Shown here piece by piece: positions 43,832 to 55,272 of a stretch of 64,000 nucleotides of DNA. The notes beneath the pieces are model-generated. The model did not search any database and was not told the DNA's origin. It was given only the letters and a program-made list of their open reading frames with translations. Both the position numbers and the translations under genes were made by a program. Origin of the DNA: Mucidula mucida (lineage: Eukaryota; Basidiomycota; Agaricomycetes; Agaricales; Physalacriaceae); contig JADNYV010000038.1 in assembly GCA_015501055.1 (NCBI GenBank), positions 186,001 through 250,000 of the forward strand, read 5' to 3'. Numbering within the stretch: position 1 is the first letter of the stretch; each line of letters begins with the position of its first letter.

Positions 43832-44073
43832 CTTGTATGTGCTGAGTTTCCTTCGCTTATGTTTTTGATTGACGGTCTGCTTTCAAGGCAAGTCTTCGAA
43901 CTGGATAGCAGCGTGAATTGAGATACAGACATTTAACATTGTCAGCATATTCTCGCTGTGCGAAGTCACAAGTGTATGGGCGTCATCATCCTCAACTTTC
44001 TCGTGGACCATTACAATTTACATTATGCCATACACCAGAGCGTACTTGGTAAACAGTCCGTCGCATTGCGACT

Positions 44074-44991
44074 TCAATTAATCTTTAAATGATTCTGCCT
44101 AAAGTTGAACAACTTCTTGGCGTCGCCGTCCACCGGATTCAGTCTCTGCTGCTCAATGAGCAACGCCGACACCAATAGCTCATCGAACATCCCTTGTGCA
44201 TTGGGCATCACTTCCAGGGAATACATGTTCGGCATGGGTCCTTGAGCTTGTGCGCGAAAGGATGAGGGATTGAAAACGGCGTAGATCTCTTTGGGATTCG
44301 TGGTATTGTGGCACTAGATCAATGGGCGTGAATAAAGAGAGAAACAGAGGTGAGGGGAAAGGCTTACAATGTTGGGCACCGCGTAACAGTTCCACGCGAA
44401 CCGATGTCTGGGTCCAGTCCACGTCCATTTCGTCTTGAGGAGTCAATCAATGTCATGCTGGAAGTAGTAAACTAACGACGCACTCTCGGCCAGCTCGCAT
44501 ACCCCGCGCCTTGAGCCGCTGGCTAAACTGTGCCTCCTGTCCGCGCATATATATCGTCGCGGGCTTGGACGTTATCCCTAGCCTATCTCGCCTCGCATAT
44601 AAGCCTCCTAACACACCGATGCACTAAAAATCCAACTCACTCATACTCCGCGACAAACTCCCCGTCGGACAAAGCCCCGCGACATATCGTAGTGACATAC
44701 GAATGCGGATTGAAGATATTCATGTTCACGGAGATGTGGTAGAGCGGGCGCGTATCGGGCGCTTCGGGCGGTGGGACGAGGAGCATGCTGTTAAAGAGAG
44801 GCGCGAGAAGGTGTATGTCAGCGGTACGGTTGGGCGTATGATTTCGTATCTTGAAAGACGAGTTAGCACTCTGACTGCAGAACGACAATAGCATACGACG
44901 GCGGTAGTTCATGATGATGATCCGGATCATCTTGATGCAGGGCGTCTGAATCTCCCAGCAAAGCCACGTCCACCGGAACATTCGTACTCAT
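44074..44991 (-). CDS. DUF6593-like protein, copy 2 (one frameshift)
   Basis: The start at 44991 gives MSTNVPVDVALLGDSDALHQ and an Asp/His-rich stretch. A first intron joins LPPS to YEIIRPTVPLTYTFS. The frame then shifts by one base at 44791-44794 (CTCTCTTTAAC) to NSMLLVPPPEAPDTRPLYH. Later exons give TIYMRGQEAQFSQRLKARG, KWTWTGPRHRFAWNCYAVPN and EIYAVFNPSSF. The C-terminal block is FDELLVSALLIEQQRLNP, ending KKLFNFRQNHLKIN. A missing T in TTTT would restore agreement with copy 1. The function is unknown and the family name is tentative. Confidence 0.55.
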
Positions 44992-45126
44992 CCTTTATCA
45001 GAGCGATGAAGAAGAGCAGTCGAAACATGTTGTACAAATAGCAATCGTAAGTGGGGACGGTGGGAAATTCGTAACAACGGCCCGCCGATTCTTCCGCTCC
45101 GACTTCCGCTAACGTACCGCAGTTAT

Positions 45127-46179
45127 CTACAAATACTTCTTCAACCACTGCACACTGGCGTTAAATGCTTCCTCCTTCGCCGACTTTATCTTTGGATTTG
45201 AAATATCTCCCCTCACAGCAAACCCATGCGTGCAGCCCTCGAAATACAGTCTGGCATACCCCGGCGCAAACTTGGCATTCGCAAAAATCTCGTCCACCTT
45301 GGGAAGTTCTCAGGCGGGAAATACTGATCAACTCGCAGCTGTTGATCTGCAGAGGTGCAGAGGCCGTAGAGACGTATTTCTAGAAAAGTAAACTGGCGGT
45401 CCCAAATGTGTACAAGGAGGACGCACCTCAAAGTCATCGGGGAACGTCAACATCGATGGATGCGCCATCGTTCCGACTTTAATGACACCGCCAAACGCGA
45501 GGTCAACGACATATCGCCCTGATCACCAACGAATCGACTCCCGTCACGTCTTGAAACACAAAGCACGGAAACACTGACCACCAAAACAATACCCCGTCGC
45601 CCCAAAGTCCTTTACACCCTGCTCCTTCAGTGCAGCAACGACTTTGTCAATGGGAGGACGCGTCGCTTCACTCCCGTGTCTCCCGACCCATGCTGTGAGA
45701 TCGAACTCGAAACCGGCTTGCGTTAGAGCTCAATTGGAACTGGATCACCGTTGAAATAGTCTATCAAGACAGTCTTGACACCATCAATGCGTATCTCCAA
45801 CACACGAAACAAAATCGTACTTGAATCCATTTCGTGCAAAGGAATCTACCAATAGCTGCAGCCGAAGATCAGATCACACGGTAGCTGAATCATTTGGAGA
45901 TTGCTTACCTTGTTGTTAACAAGCGATATTCCAATCGCGTCGGAGAGGTAAAGTACCACCTTGTCCTTCGCGTAGTCGCCTTCCGGTGTGGCGGTATAAC
46001 AGGCGACACCACCGATGACCTCGAGCTTGCCTTCGCCACGATCAGCCTCGAGCAATCGAACAATCCATTTGAAACGCGCCTGTGGGAGTCCCCTCATGGA
46101 CGACGCCTGCAAACAACTCAGTGAGACGACTTTACACGTTGCAGACACTCAACGCACCAGAAACACAGTCAGGGCACAT
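45127..46179 (-). pseudogene. Dienelactone hydrolase family, copy B (several frameshifts)
   Basis: The start at 46179 gives MCPDCVSGVVHEGTPTG. Then YTATPEGDYAKDKVVLYLSD, GATGYCFGG (nucleophile Cys), INSCE and CTHGFAVRGD (His). Compared with copies A and C, single bases are missing near 45820, 45726, 45330 and 45301. At 45301-45340 copy C reads GGGAAAG and ATCAAACTC where copy B reads GGGAAG and ATCAACTC, so two losses are directly visible as AAA to AA. The intron after PTG would need a GCGCGT donor, which is poor. Confidence 0.7.
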
Positions 46180-47329
46180 AGACATGATGATAGATGGTTA
46201 ATGGGGAGCACGCGATGGTGAGTTCTTATAGCATGGCGGACCGCTGCGATTTATAATTCTTGACTTCCGGAAGGCAGAAGGTATCAATGAACGCGCGTCG
46301 GCGGCTGAATTTGACAAATCGCTTTAGCATAAAAAGCCGATGAAGATCGCGAGATAGTCTGGCGTTCACAATGCGATACAACCACGCCTACGACCGTGGG
46401 CGTAAGGTAAATTGAAGGCCTGAGCAAAGGAGAAATACAGAATATTGTGGATGATACCTATCAAGGACCTGGATACCACCTCAGCTGCAAAAAAAAGAAG
46501 TACTTGCAGCGTGAAAAAAGGTTGCTTTGTTGAGAAAGGCAAGCACTCCGTGAATCAACTGAAGTCTGCCAGTCAACCACCTTCAGGACTCCGTTCCAAG
46601 CCCCGTTCGGACGCAGGTCTGGACGAAGGGTGTAATGGATGAAGCCCGAGCCACGACCACATCCTCGGCCCAATACTCTAAGGCACGAAGACCCCGAGAA
46701 GAGGCTGAAGATGTTACATAGCCGATAGCGCAGAGTAGTTTTCCTTGCACTGTCACAAGCTAGGATGGCATGTCAATTGTACAGGAAACCGCGGAGGATT
46801 GCATGAAACATCAGTTGACCCAGAGTTGAGACCAGCGCAGGAATTCGCTTAATTGGAGAGACCTGAGCGCCGGGAACAGGTCTGGTTTGAACCTATAGTA
46901 CCATCAAATTTTCGTTTGCCCTCCACCAAAGCGTGGGTTGTCGCGGAGGCGGAATTACTCCAAGTCGAGGTCAAGAGACGATGCAGGCGAGAGCAACTGG
47001 TGTAACTTGTGTGCAATTTGTTTGTTTGTCTACTCATCTTGATCATCAAAATTCATATGATGTGGAGCACAGAGTGGTGGTAGAGATCTGAGCCAAGATC
47101 GAGAAACGATCGCCGGTTCAATTCATGATCACACCATTTTTCTACGCCACATCGGTATACGTAGAGCGAGTTGTGGTTAATCTGGCACAAATCGCAGTCG
47201 GGCATCACTGTCGTAGTGTCTCCATAATCTTCATTCATGGAAACAATGGTCCGCCGATCCTGCTGTTCAAGCATGATAGGAGATTACATTCTCAAGATCA
47301 CTGTACACACGTCGAATCGAGGTCTAGAA
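46180..47329. other. Intergenic between DLH copies B and C
   Basis: 1.15 kb without a gene I can support. It contains the 26-bp conserved promoter block of copy B at 46329-46354. TATA-like sequences (TTATAAATC, CTATAAGAAC on the minus strand) lie between that block and the start. Confidence 0.45.
46329..46354 (-). promoter_or_regulatory. 26-bp block shared by the DLH copy B and C promoters
   Basis: The block containing GCCGATGAAGATCGCGAG is identical at 46329-46354 and 48548-48573, 150 and 168 bp upstream of the respective starts. The sequence between block and start has diverged much more. It is either the edge of the duplication or a retained regulatory site. Confidence 0.5.
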
Positions 47330-48380
47330 TCACAAATACTTCTTCAGCCACTTCACGCTCGCGTCAAACGCCCCCTCCTTCGCCGCCTTTATCTTCGGAT
47401 TCGATATGTCTCCCCTCACAGCAAACCCATGCTTGCAGCCCTCAAAATACAGCCTCTCATACCCCGGCGCAAACTTGGCATTCGCAAATATCTCGTCCAC
47501 CTTGGGAAAGTTCTCAGGCGGGAAATACTGATCAAACTCGCAGCTGTTGATCTGCAGAGGCGCCGAGGCCGTAGAGACGTATTTCTAGCGCCGCGTCTAG
47601 TTCAACAAGCAGGATATACGCAAAGAGAACACACCTCAAAGTCATCGGGGAAAGTCATCGACGGATGCGAATCGTGCCCACTTTGTGACACCGTCAATCG
47701 CGAGGTCGAGGACATATCGCCCTGATTATCATCCAGTTTACCCCCCATGTCAAACAGAACGCGGGAAACACTGACCACCGAAACAATACCCCGTAGCCCC
47801 AAAGTCCTCTACTCCCTGCTCTTTAAGTGCAGCGATCACTTTGTCAAGCGGGGGACGCGTCGCTTCTCGTCCGTGTCTCGTAGCCCATGCTTGAACATCA
47901 AAGCCGCTCTGCGTTAAGTAGTCAACCGGGACTGCATCACCGCTGAAATAGTCCATCATGACAGTCTTGAGACGTTCATCAGCGTTGCTCTCCGACGAAC
48001 ATATATACATCACCGTACTTTGAATCCATTCTTCGCGAAAGAATCCACCAAGAGCTGCAGCCAAGGCTCAGATTACACAGAACGATGACTCTTACAGAAA
48101 TTGCTTGCCTTGTTATTGACAAGCGGCACTCCGAACGCGTCGCTAAGATAAAGTACCATCTTGTCCTTGGCGTAGTCGCCTTCCGGTGTGGCGGTATAAC
48201 ATTCGACGCCGCCGATGACCTCGAGCTTGCCTTCATCAGAGTTAACCTCGAGCTGTCAAACAATCAACTCAGAACGGGCCTGTGGGAGTTCCCTCATGGA
48301 GGACGCCTGCAAGCGACAATGAGACGAGTTTACGTGGAGGCAGACGCTCTCAACGCACCAGAAACACAGTCAGCGCACAT
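47330..48380 (-). pseudogene. Dienelactone hydrolase family, copy C (two frameshifts)
   Basis: The start at 48380 gives MCADCVSG. VLHEGTPTG, YTATPEGDYAKDKMVLYLSD, LLVDSFAKNGFK, GATGYCFGG, INSCEFDQYFPPENFP and CKHGFAVRGD cover the whole fold, including Cys and His of the triad. In the exon after GG-RYVLDLAIDGVTK the frame breaks near 47680 and 47670, each by one missing base. One intron (48108-48055) starts GCAAGC where copy B has GTAAGC. Most of the gene is clean, so it may be functional if the breaks are consensus errors. Confidence 0.65.
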
Positions 48381-48918
48381 AGACATGGTGGTGATACTGA
48401 TGGCGGACGGGAGAAGAGGGCACTGAGTGAGGCTAGTATACTAGCGAGTACGTTTATGTAGCATCGCGGATCGCTCTAATTATAATTGTTGACTTCAGAC
48501 TGGCAGCGAAGCCTGCGAAGGTAGGTTAATTGACAAATCCATGTGAGATAAAAAGCCGATGAAGATCGCGAGAGTCGGCGCCTACAATGACCCATAGGTT
48601 TCATCCAATACGGTGTTCACTCCAGGAACGGTTTGCCCGAGAATTAGATGTAAAATCAGCTCAGGAGCATTAGCCCGCGCTAAGGTTAAGATGGAGAGGG
48701 AGAACCTCAGGAAAATACCGACGCGAAGTTCAGAAATGTCTGATCATCAGTTTCGTCTTACATCAAGAAGCGCAAACATGCCACTTTAAAGCGGGCAATG
48801 GTATTGCTAGACGACAAACACCGGATATCTAGAACCGATTCAGTCCAGGACAATGAGGAAAACGAGTGGAGACCAACCAAAATATAAAGGTACAAGGTAT
48901 ACATCAATACAATCAGCC
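48381..48918. other. Intergenic, no gene seen
   Basis: 538 bp. It holds the copy C promoter, including the shared block at 48548-48573. Nothing else was recognised. Confidence 0.4.
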
Positions 48919-49981
48919 TCAAGACACGGACTTTGGGACGCCAGTCGCGGCAATCCTCCTTCGTTTGTTCCCTCTACGGATTTCGCCCAAGTCGAATTCA
49001 ATCTCCTGCTCTTTACACGCCGTGAGGCCATGCAAGCTCTTGCCGAGTCCGCCAATTGCCTGGCTCTGATTCGTGCCACTTCCCTTGGGTCTCCTGCGAC
49101 CACCGCCAGGACCGGTCGTCCCCGGGCCGCCGTTCGTTGCATTTGCTCCCGTTGGTATTGATGTCGACGTTAGAGGTAGCGGGAACGGAGAAGGCAGTTC
49201 ATCGACGGCGAGCGAGTGCGGATTGAGGAAAGGCCCGGTCGTTATGGGTATACCACTAATAGCACTGGCGACACTGGTGGTAAGAGCTCCTAATGGTGTC
49301 CCTGGCGGAGATGTGCCCATCTTGTTTCTGAGTTTTCGGGTGATGTGGCCGCGCGACTGTGAGTCGAGGGTACCGTCTAGGAAAGAATGAGCGGAGATGC
49401 TGGATGGAAGGAGAGATGCAAACCGGCGACAGTGCCTTCGCCTTCCTTGTCGTCGCGGGCGCGCCGCCGCCGCTCTTCGATGCTCTCCATGAGCCGCTCT
49501 CGCACGCGGTCGTGTCCTTTCTTCCATTCCGCCTCGACCTTTTCTCGTTCCTCTTCGTACGCAGTTTGCGCGCATTCCAGAGCATATTTCTCCTCGAATT
49601 CCAGTGACGCCAGCTGGGCCGAGCGTTCCAAAGACAACGGAAAGAGCTTGAGCTTATACAGCTGCGAAGCCTCGGGCCTCGTAGCGAGTGTAGATGCATT
49701 TGCATTTAGAACGCTGATACTTTCGCTGTAGTGCCGTCCACTGTCTCGCCGATGAGTAGACAACGAGGTAAGCGGGAAAGATACATACTCGTCCCGTCTA
49801 TCATGTATTTCTCGCCCGACTTTGCCGGAGATGTCTTTTCTCTTTTTATCCCGCTTGATGTCGTCCAGTGAGGCTGCTATGGGTTTCAGACACGCGTAAA
49901 AACGATGAATAGAGGCGCACCATGAGATCTGGACGGGCCCGCGATGGAATTGTGCGAGTGATGCGGGTATGCCATGTTCAT
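48919..49981 (-). CDS. SDS3: Sds3-like subunit of the Rpd3/Sin3 histone deacetylase complex
   Basis: Sds3 proteins tether the Sin3 corepressor and its histone deacetylase through a helical coiled-coil. The start at 49981 gives MNMAYPHHSHNSIAGPSRSH. Exon 2 encodes SLDDIKRDKKRKDISGKVGR. Next come a charged helical stretch (LEFEEKYALECAQTAYEEER, EAEWKKGHDRVRERLMESIE, ERRRRAR) and ITRKLRNKM. A Pro/Thr/Gly-rich linker and a C-terminal block with EIEFDLGEIRRGNKRRR complete the protein. Three introns join in frame and no lesion was found. The family call rests on the coiled-coil plus the C-terminal layout. Confidence 0.65.
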
Positions 49982-50264
49982 TTCGGCGTCAGATTTAATG
50001 TTCGCTCTTGAACTGTGGCGAGGACGATGAGCGGGTATGTAGAGCAGGACCCCCTGGCCTGGCCGATCATTGTTGTGACCATCGCGTGACGTGATGGATC
50101 TTCCTGCTTCCCGCCATCTCCGCGAATTCGATTATTCTCCTATCTTGACTGAATGAACTATCTGACTCGATGATAATGATCCATTTGATGCTGTCTTGGT
50201 TCGACAGCTACAGCTTTCTTGATTCTGAGGTCATTATATCCAGGACTGCAATACACATGCGATA

Positions 50265-50997
50265 ATGAATTATCCCTACCTCCCGCACCTGATCCCGTTC
50301 GGAGCGCTACCTTCGTGAGTCTCTCTTCCATTATTGTACTCCTTGTCCTTTAGGTATAACTCTGTGCGTCTCCCAAATATTCCCGCCACCTATACGCTCT
50401 CGCGTCTATCCTCGGACTCCATGTTACTCGTCCCACCTCCCGACTTGCCCGATGCCAGGCCTCTCTACCACATTTCCATCAAAGCAAATTGCTCAGCTGT
50501 TTGCTTACACGACTGTATGTCGCGGTGAAAATGCGGATGGGGAGTTTTCCGAGTTTCGGTGAGCTTACATCTAGTTCTCAAATGTCGAGGACACGAGGTC
50601 TGCGATGCGGGGAAGCAAGTATCAGTCTTTCTCGGACATAAAAGGCTGTCCATTGACCACTTTTTCAAAGACCTGAGCTGAATTCTTCTGTCGGTATCTA
50701 ACAACCATCTCTTGCAACACACGTTAACACTTCTCTCCAGAAATATAAAAAATGCGCATGGCTCTGGGCAAGCCCGAAGCATCAGTTCAAATGGGATTGT
50801 CTACAAAGCCATACATCGTGAGCCTTGGCCACCCCGCTATACAGTGTCGGGAAAGAGATCACGCCAAGTACTCGGGAACGCGATCCGAAGTGTACACGTT
50901 GTACTTGCGCCCTAGCGGACACGATATGATCGCCGACATACTTGTTTCTGCGTTGTTGATAGAGCCAAAGCGGCTCATGGAACCTTCTATCGTATGA
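50265..50997 (+). pseudogene. DUF6593-like gene, copy 3 (frameshift and stop)
   Basis: The start at 50265 gives MNYPYLPHLIPFGALP. Intron 1 joins to YNSVRLPNIPATYTLSRLS and MLLVPPPDLPDARPLYHIS. After IKANC the frame is lost near 50490; the matching VCRGENADGEFSEF continues in another frame. A later exon reads SVFLGHKRLSIDHFFKDLS and meets a TGA. Further on, KKCAWLWASPKHQFKW and ADILVSALLIEPKRL match copies 1 and 2. It is divergent from SDS3. No kinase-like gene accompanies this copy inside the window. Confidence 0.5.
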
Positions 50998-51385
50998 ATG
51001 CCACGTCGAATTTCGGGGGGCGTGCGGCAAATATATCTTGCCTCCGCAGTGTGGTTTCGGGCGTGAAACTCCTGGCTGACCTCTATGTTCTCGATAACGC
51101 AATTGAACGTCCAAAATTCACAGCTGACGTTTAGACTTTCCTTGAGTGCTGTGGCAGTACTGGCATACCACCCTCAATCTCACTTCTTTCAACCATCACA
51201 TCTTCGCAACGGCAATAAACGCTTTGAAAAACAGCATCTGGTGGCGGCCCTTGCGCACTTGATCTCTTGACAACATACGGCGATCCCTATCCTCACAGCC
51301 TTCCGCCTTGTGTGATCAACAAGGGCAACTGTGGTCAAGGATTTTCCACACCGCCACACTCGGTCTCCATGGCGCGTAGAATCCC

Positions 51386-51392
51386 TATAAAA
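51386..51392 (+). promoter_or_regulatory. TATA box
   Basis: TATAAAA lies 60-66 bp upstream of the ATG at 51452. Confidence 0.5.
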
Positions 51393-51451
51393 CACCTGCT
51401 CATCGATCGACATCCGTTTGCGCCGCCATATCGCTAGGGTGCTGGTCACCC

Positions 51452-51848
51452 ATGCTCAGTCTCCGCCTCCTCATTCTATTCATCGCGGCTTTACTCTGCA
51501 CGTCGGCTCCGATTCATGTTAACGGGACCGACGATATTACGAGGTAGCTATATCATCTGTATATCAGTCTTTCATTGAATCATCTTTGTGACTAGTCGTG
51601 GTGAAAGCACCAAGAGCGATTTCGTGCACACTTGGACTCCATCGGTTGCGATCACCGTCCTGAACAATGTCGTTTATGCTAAATCTTCAAACAAGGCCAG
51701 CGACTTGTATCGGAAACTCGCGACAGAGCTGATGCCTGTGATGAACACCAATTACTGGAAAGACAATGGCGCTTCAAAGGGATTCCATGTACTCACTGGC
51801 GCCATCCCCACAATGGGCGAAGCAGTCGTAAAGGCAGCCATGGTGTAA
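51452..51848 (+). CDS. Small secreted protein of unknown function
   Basis: Exon 1 encodes a strong signal peptide (MLSLRLLILFIAALLCTSA) and PIHVNGTDDIT. A 54-nt intron (GTAGCT...GACTAG) joins in frame to exon 2, which encodes HTWTPSVAITVLNNVVYAKS, YRKLATELMPVMNTNYWKDN and FHVLTGAIPTMGEAVVKAAM before the stop. The mature protein is about 95 residues, contains no Cys and has one likely N-glycosylation site (NGT). It fits the broad class of small secreted fungal proteins; I recognise no family. A TATA box supports the gene. Confidence 0.6.
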
Positions 51849-52036
51849 TGAGAAACAACTTTCAGTCCTCAGATGACGCGTGAAGATAGTGTATTATCAA
51901 CTGAGATACGCGAATGTGTTAGGCATACGACCTAGTAAACTATAGGAATCATGGATAATGTGGGTACAGATACAATACATGACGGAATAAACAGTGTAGG
52001 AAACATGCAGGGCAAAGTCGGGGACAAGGGGGTCGC

Positions 52037-52591
<555 letters not shown>

Positions 52592-52868
52592 TGGTAGATG
52601 ATGCAAGTTGTTGAGTGGTGTTGAGTGTTGGTGGTCGAAGATAGAGAGCAGTCGACCAAAGCCCTTGCGTTATATACAAACACGACGCGCCTACCACGTG
52701 ACAGGCGCGGAGTCACGGAAGTCAACAAACAGACACATGGCACAGCCACTGGGCGCGAGTATATATACAAGGCCTCCTTGATCATCACTCACTTTAACCG
52801 CTGCCACCACCAGCTCGCCGCTCAACACTCAACACTTCACTCTCAACACTCATATTATCATCTAAACA
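52592..52868. promoter_or_regulatory. 277-bp divergent H3/H4 promoter
   Basis: The gap between the two histone starts carries two TATA-like sites: TATATAA-type on the minus strand near 52671-52677 for H3, and TATATATA near 52760-52768 for H4. Shared divergent promoters of H3-H4 pairs are standard in fungi. Confidence 0.7.
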
Positions 52869-53329
<461 letters not shown>

Positions 53330-53747
53330 ATTTGTCGGTTTTGTTGCATTGTATTTCTATTGTAACATGTACATCTATTTATCCTATCTCTTATCATCAA
53401 TGCACCAGCATTAGCCGTTCTGTTTTCTCCTTATGCTAATAAGTGCCTTCTGGTTGGATCTTCCAAGCTTAAACTACCGGTCTCTCAATGGCTGTGATCA
53501 TCTTGGTTCCGTGTGGTTATGCCACATTCGCGCCCTCGTGAGTGGTTTCAATAGTACCCATGCCTGCTGACGCCTGCCCATCCTGAAAACCTTACAAGTC
53601 GATGAAGTCTTACTTCGTACCGACGTATTGCCTAATGTGCTGATGTGTGGCAAAATTCCGTGGTTTATCCGTCCGTAACCAGCTTCTGTTAATAACTCCT
53701 TCATCCGGTTCTTCTGGTTGTCCCCTCAACCACAGGCCTACAAGTAC

Positions 53748-54987
53748 ATGTCGTCGCCCGCCCCACCGAGTATCATTTCTCTCCTGCCAAATGAGACTCT
53801 AACTAGCATCCTTGTCGGTTTACCGTACCCACTCCTTGCGCACTTGACGCGTGTCTCCCGCCGGTTTAATGCAGTCGCAGAACGTGTCTTGTATGCCTCC
53901 ATCTATATCCGCGATGTACTGTCAGATGGCGCCGATGCCGATGCCTACCCATGGCGCACCCTCAGATGCTGTAAATCCCTCATACATCGCCCCCATCTCT
54001 TCGAATCGGTCCAGGGATTTCACATACGCTGGGTCTCCGTGTCCGGCGCATCCCCGTCCTCATTTCACCTCTCTGAGACGCTCGCCAAACTCTCCGAGGC
54101 GCTGCCTCACCTCGTGTACCTCGACTCGCTCGAGCTCTCCCTCGGGCCCGCGAACATGGTGCACCCGCACAGACTACACCCCATCGAATGCGTCATCGCA
54201 GGCTGCCGCCGCCTCCCCCACCTCCGCTCGTGCGTGCTCGGCGCGGAGTGGACAAAGGGCGTGCAGCCGTACTCCGGAGTGCTGCCCCAGTTCCTCCTCG
54301 CGCTCCCGGCCCTGCAGCACCTCAAGCTCGCGGATCACCACGGGGCCCTGCACCTCCCCCCCACCGTCCTCCCCCACCTCTCGACCTTCCGCGGTTCGCC
54401 CGACGCCGCCGCGTCCCTCCTGCCCGGCCGACCCGTGCACAGTCTCTCCCTCATAGGCCAGGACTCGGACGTTACGCGCGAGAATCTCCCGCGCCTAGCG
54501 CACACGGCGGTCCCCCTGCGCTTCCTCGACTTGACCGCCATGTCCGTGCGGCCCATCCTGCTCCGCAATGTGGCGACGTATCTCCCGACCGTCGAGGTCA
54601 TCCGCATCCGCCTCGCCCTGCGCCACACGCTGCACTACGCATTGTCGGGGATTGTAAGTGGCTTCCCTCCTTTTTCTCCCGTGCGCCCGAGACTGATTGT
54701 CCCCCCCCCCCTCCGGGAAGCGATAGAGACTATTGACCGGCTTGGCGTCAGTCTTGGGAAGTTTCCAGCGGTTGACGCACTTGGATCTTTCGCCCACTAT
54801 CGTAACCGTCGCAGGCACAATCCCCCATTCAACGGCTACCGATGAATTGGGCCTTTGCAGAGAATGGGCACGCGCATGTCCGTCCTTGCGCCGTGTAATA
54901 TTTCCCTCGCAAACTGAATGGGGTGTGGATTCATTAGGCACTTGGACAATCATAGGCAGGTCTCGCACACACTCCACCAACACCTGA
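53748..54987 (+). CDS. F-box protein with a GC-rich leucine-rich region
   Basis: The start at 53748 gives MSSPAPPSIISLLPNETLTS. The F-box covers about residues 8-45 (LLPNETLTSILVGLPYPLLA, HLTRVSRRFNAVAERVLYAS). A long Leu-rich region follows (HLVYLDSLELSLGPANM, LPALQHLKLADHHGAL). An intron at 54655-54724 contains a run of ten C and joins GI to RLLTGLASVLGSFQRLTHLD. The frame ends after GRSRTHSTNT. It is intact. The third base is strongly G/C-biased between 54.1 and 54.6 kb, unlike its neighbours. The substrate is unknown. Confidence 0.65.
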
Positions 54988-55272
54988 ACTCTGATTCCAT
55001 TACTAGATTCAACTTCTTGACAGTCCTGATTGTTTCCCTGGTTATATCTTTCACAGCGAATCATCTTCATTCTTGTTTCTTTCCCGGTCCCGTACGATTT
55101 CCCGCGCCCGCCACACTTATAAATAACTCCCAAATAATCCATGCTGATAGAGTCAATACAGATTGAATGCAGTACAGTGCTTTGTGTAAATTAAGAAAAC
55201 GATTGACAAGATACAACGTCCAGCGTGAGATTACACATAGAGGGGTATATACCGGCTCATGACCTAGAATAA

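Noticed and set aside
46180..47329. Additional genes between DLH copies B and C
   Set aside because: Only short frames without splice continuity or recognisable residues.
54188..54736. Long Pro/Arg-rich plus-strand frame of 182 codons
   Set aside because: It lies inside the F-box gene in another frame, and its composition is what strong G/C third-base bias produces in a shifted frame.
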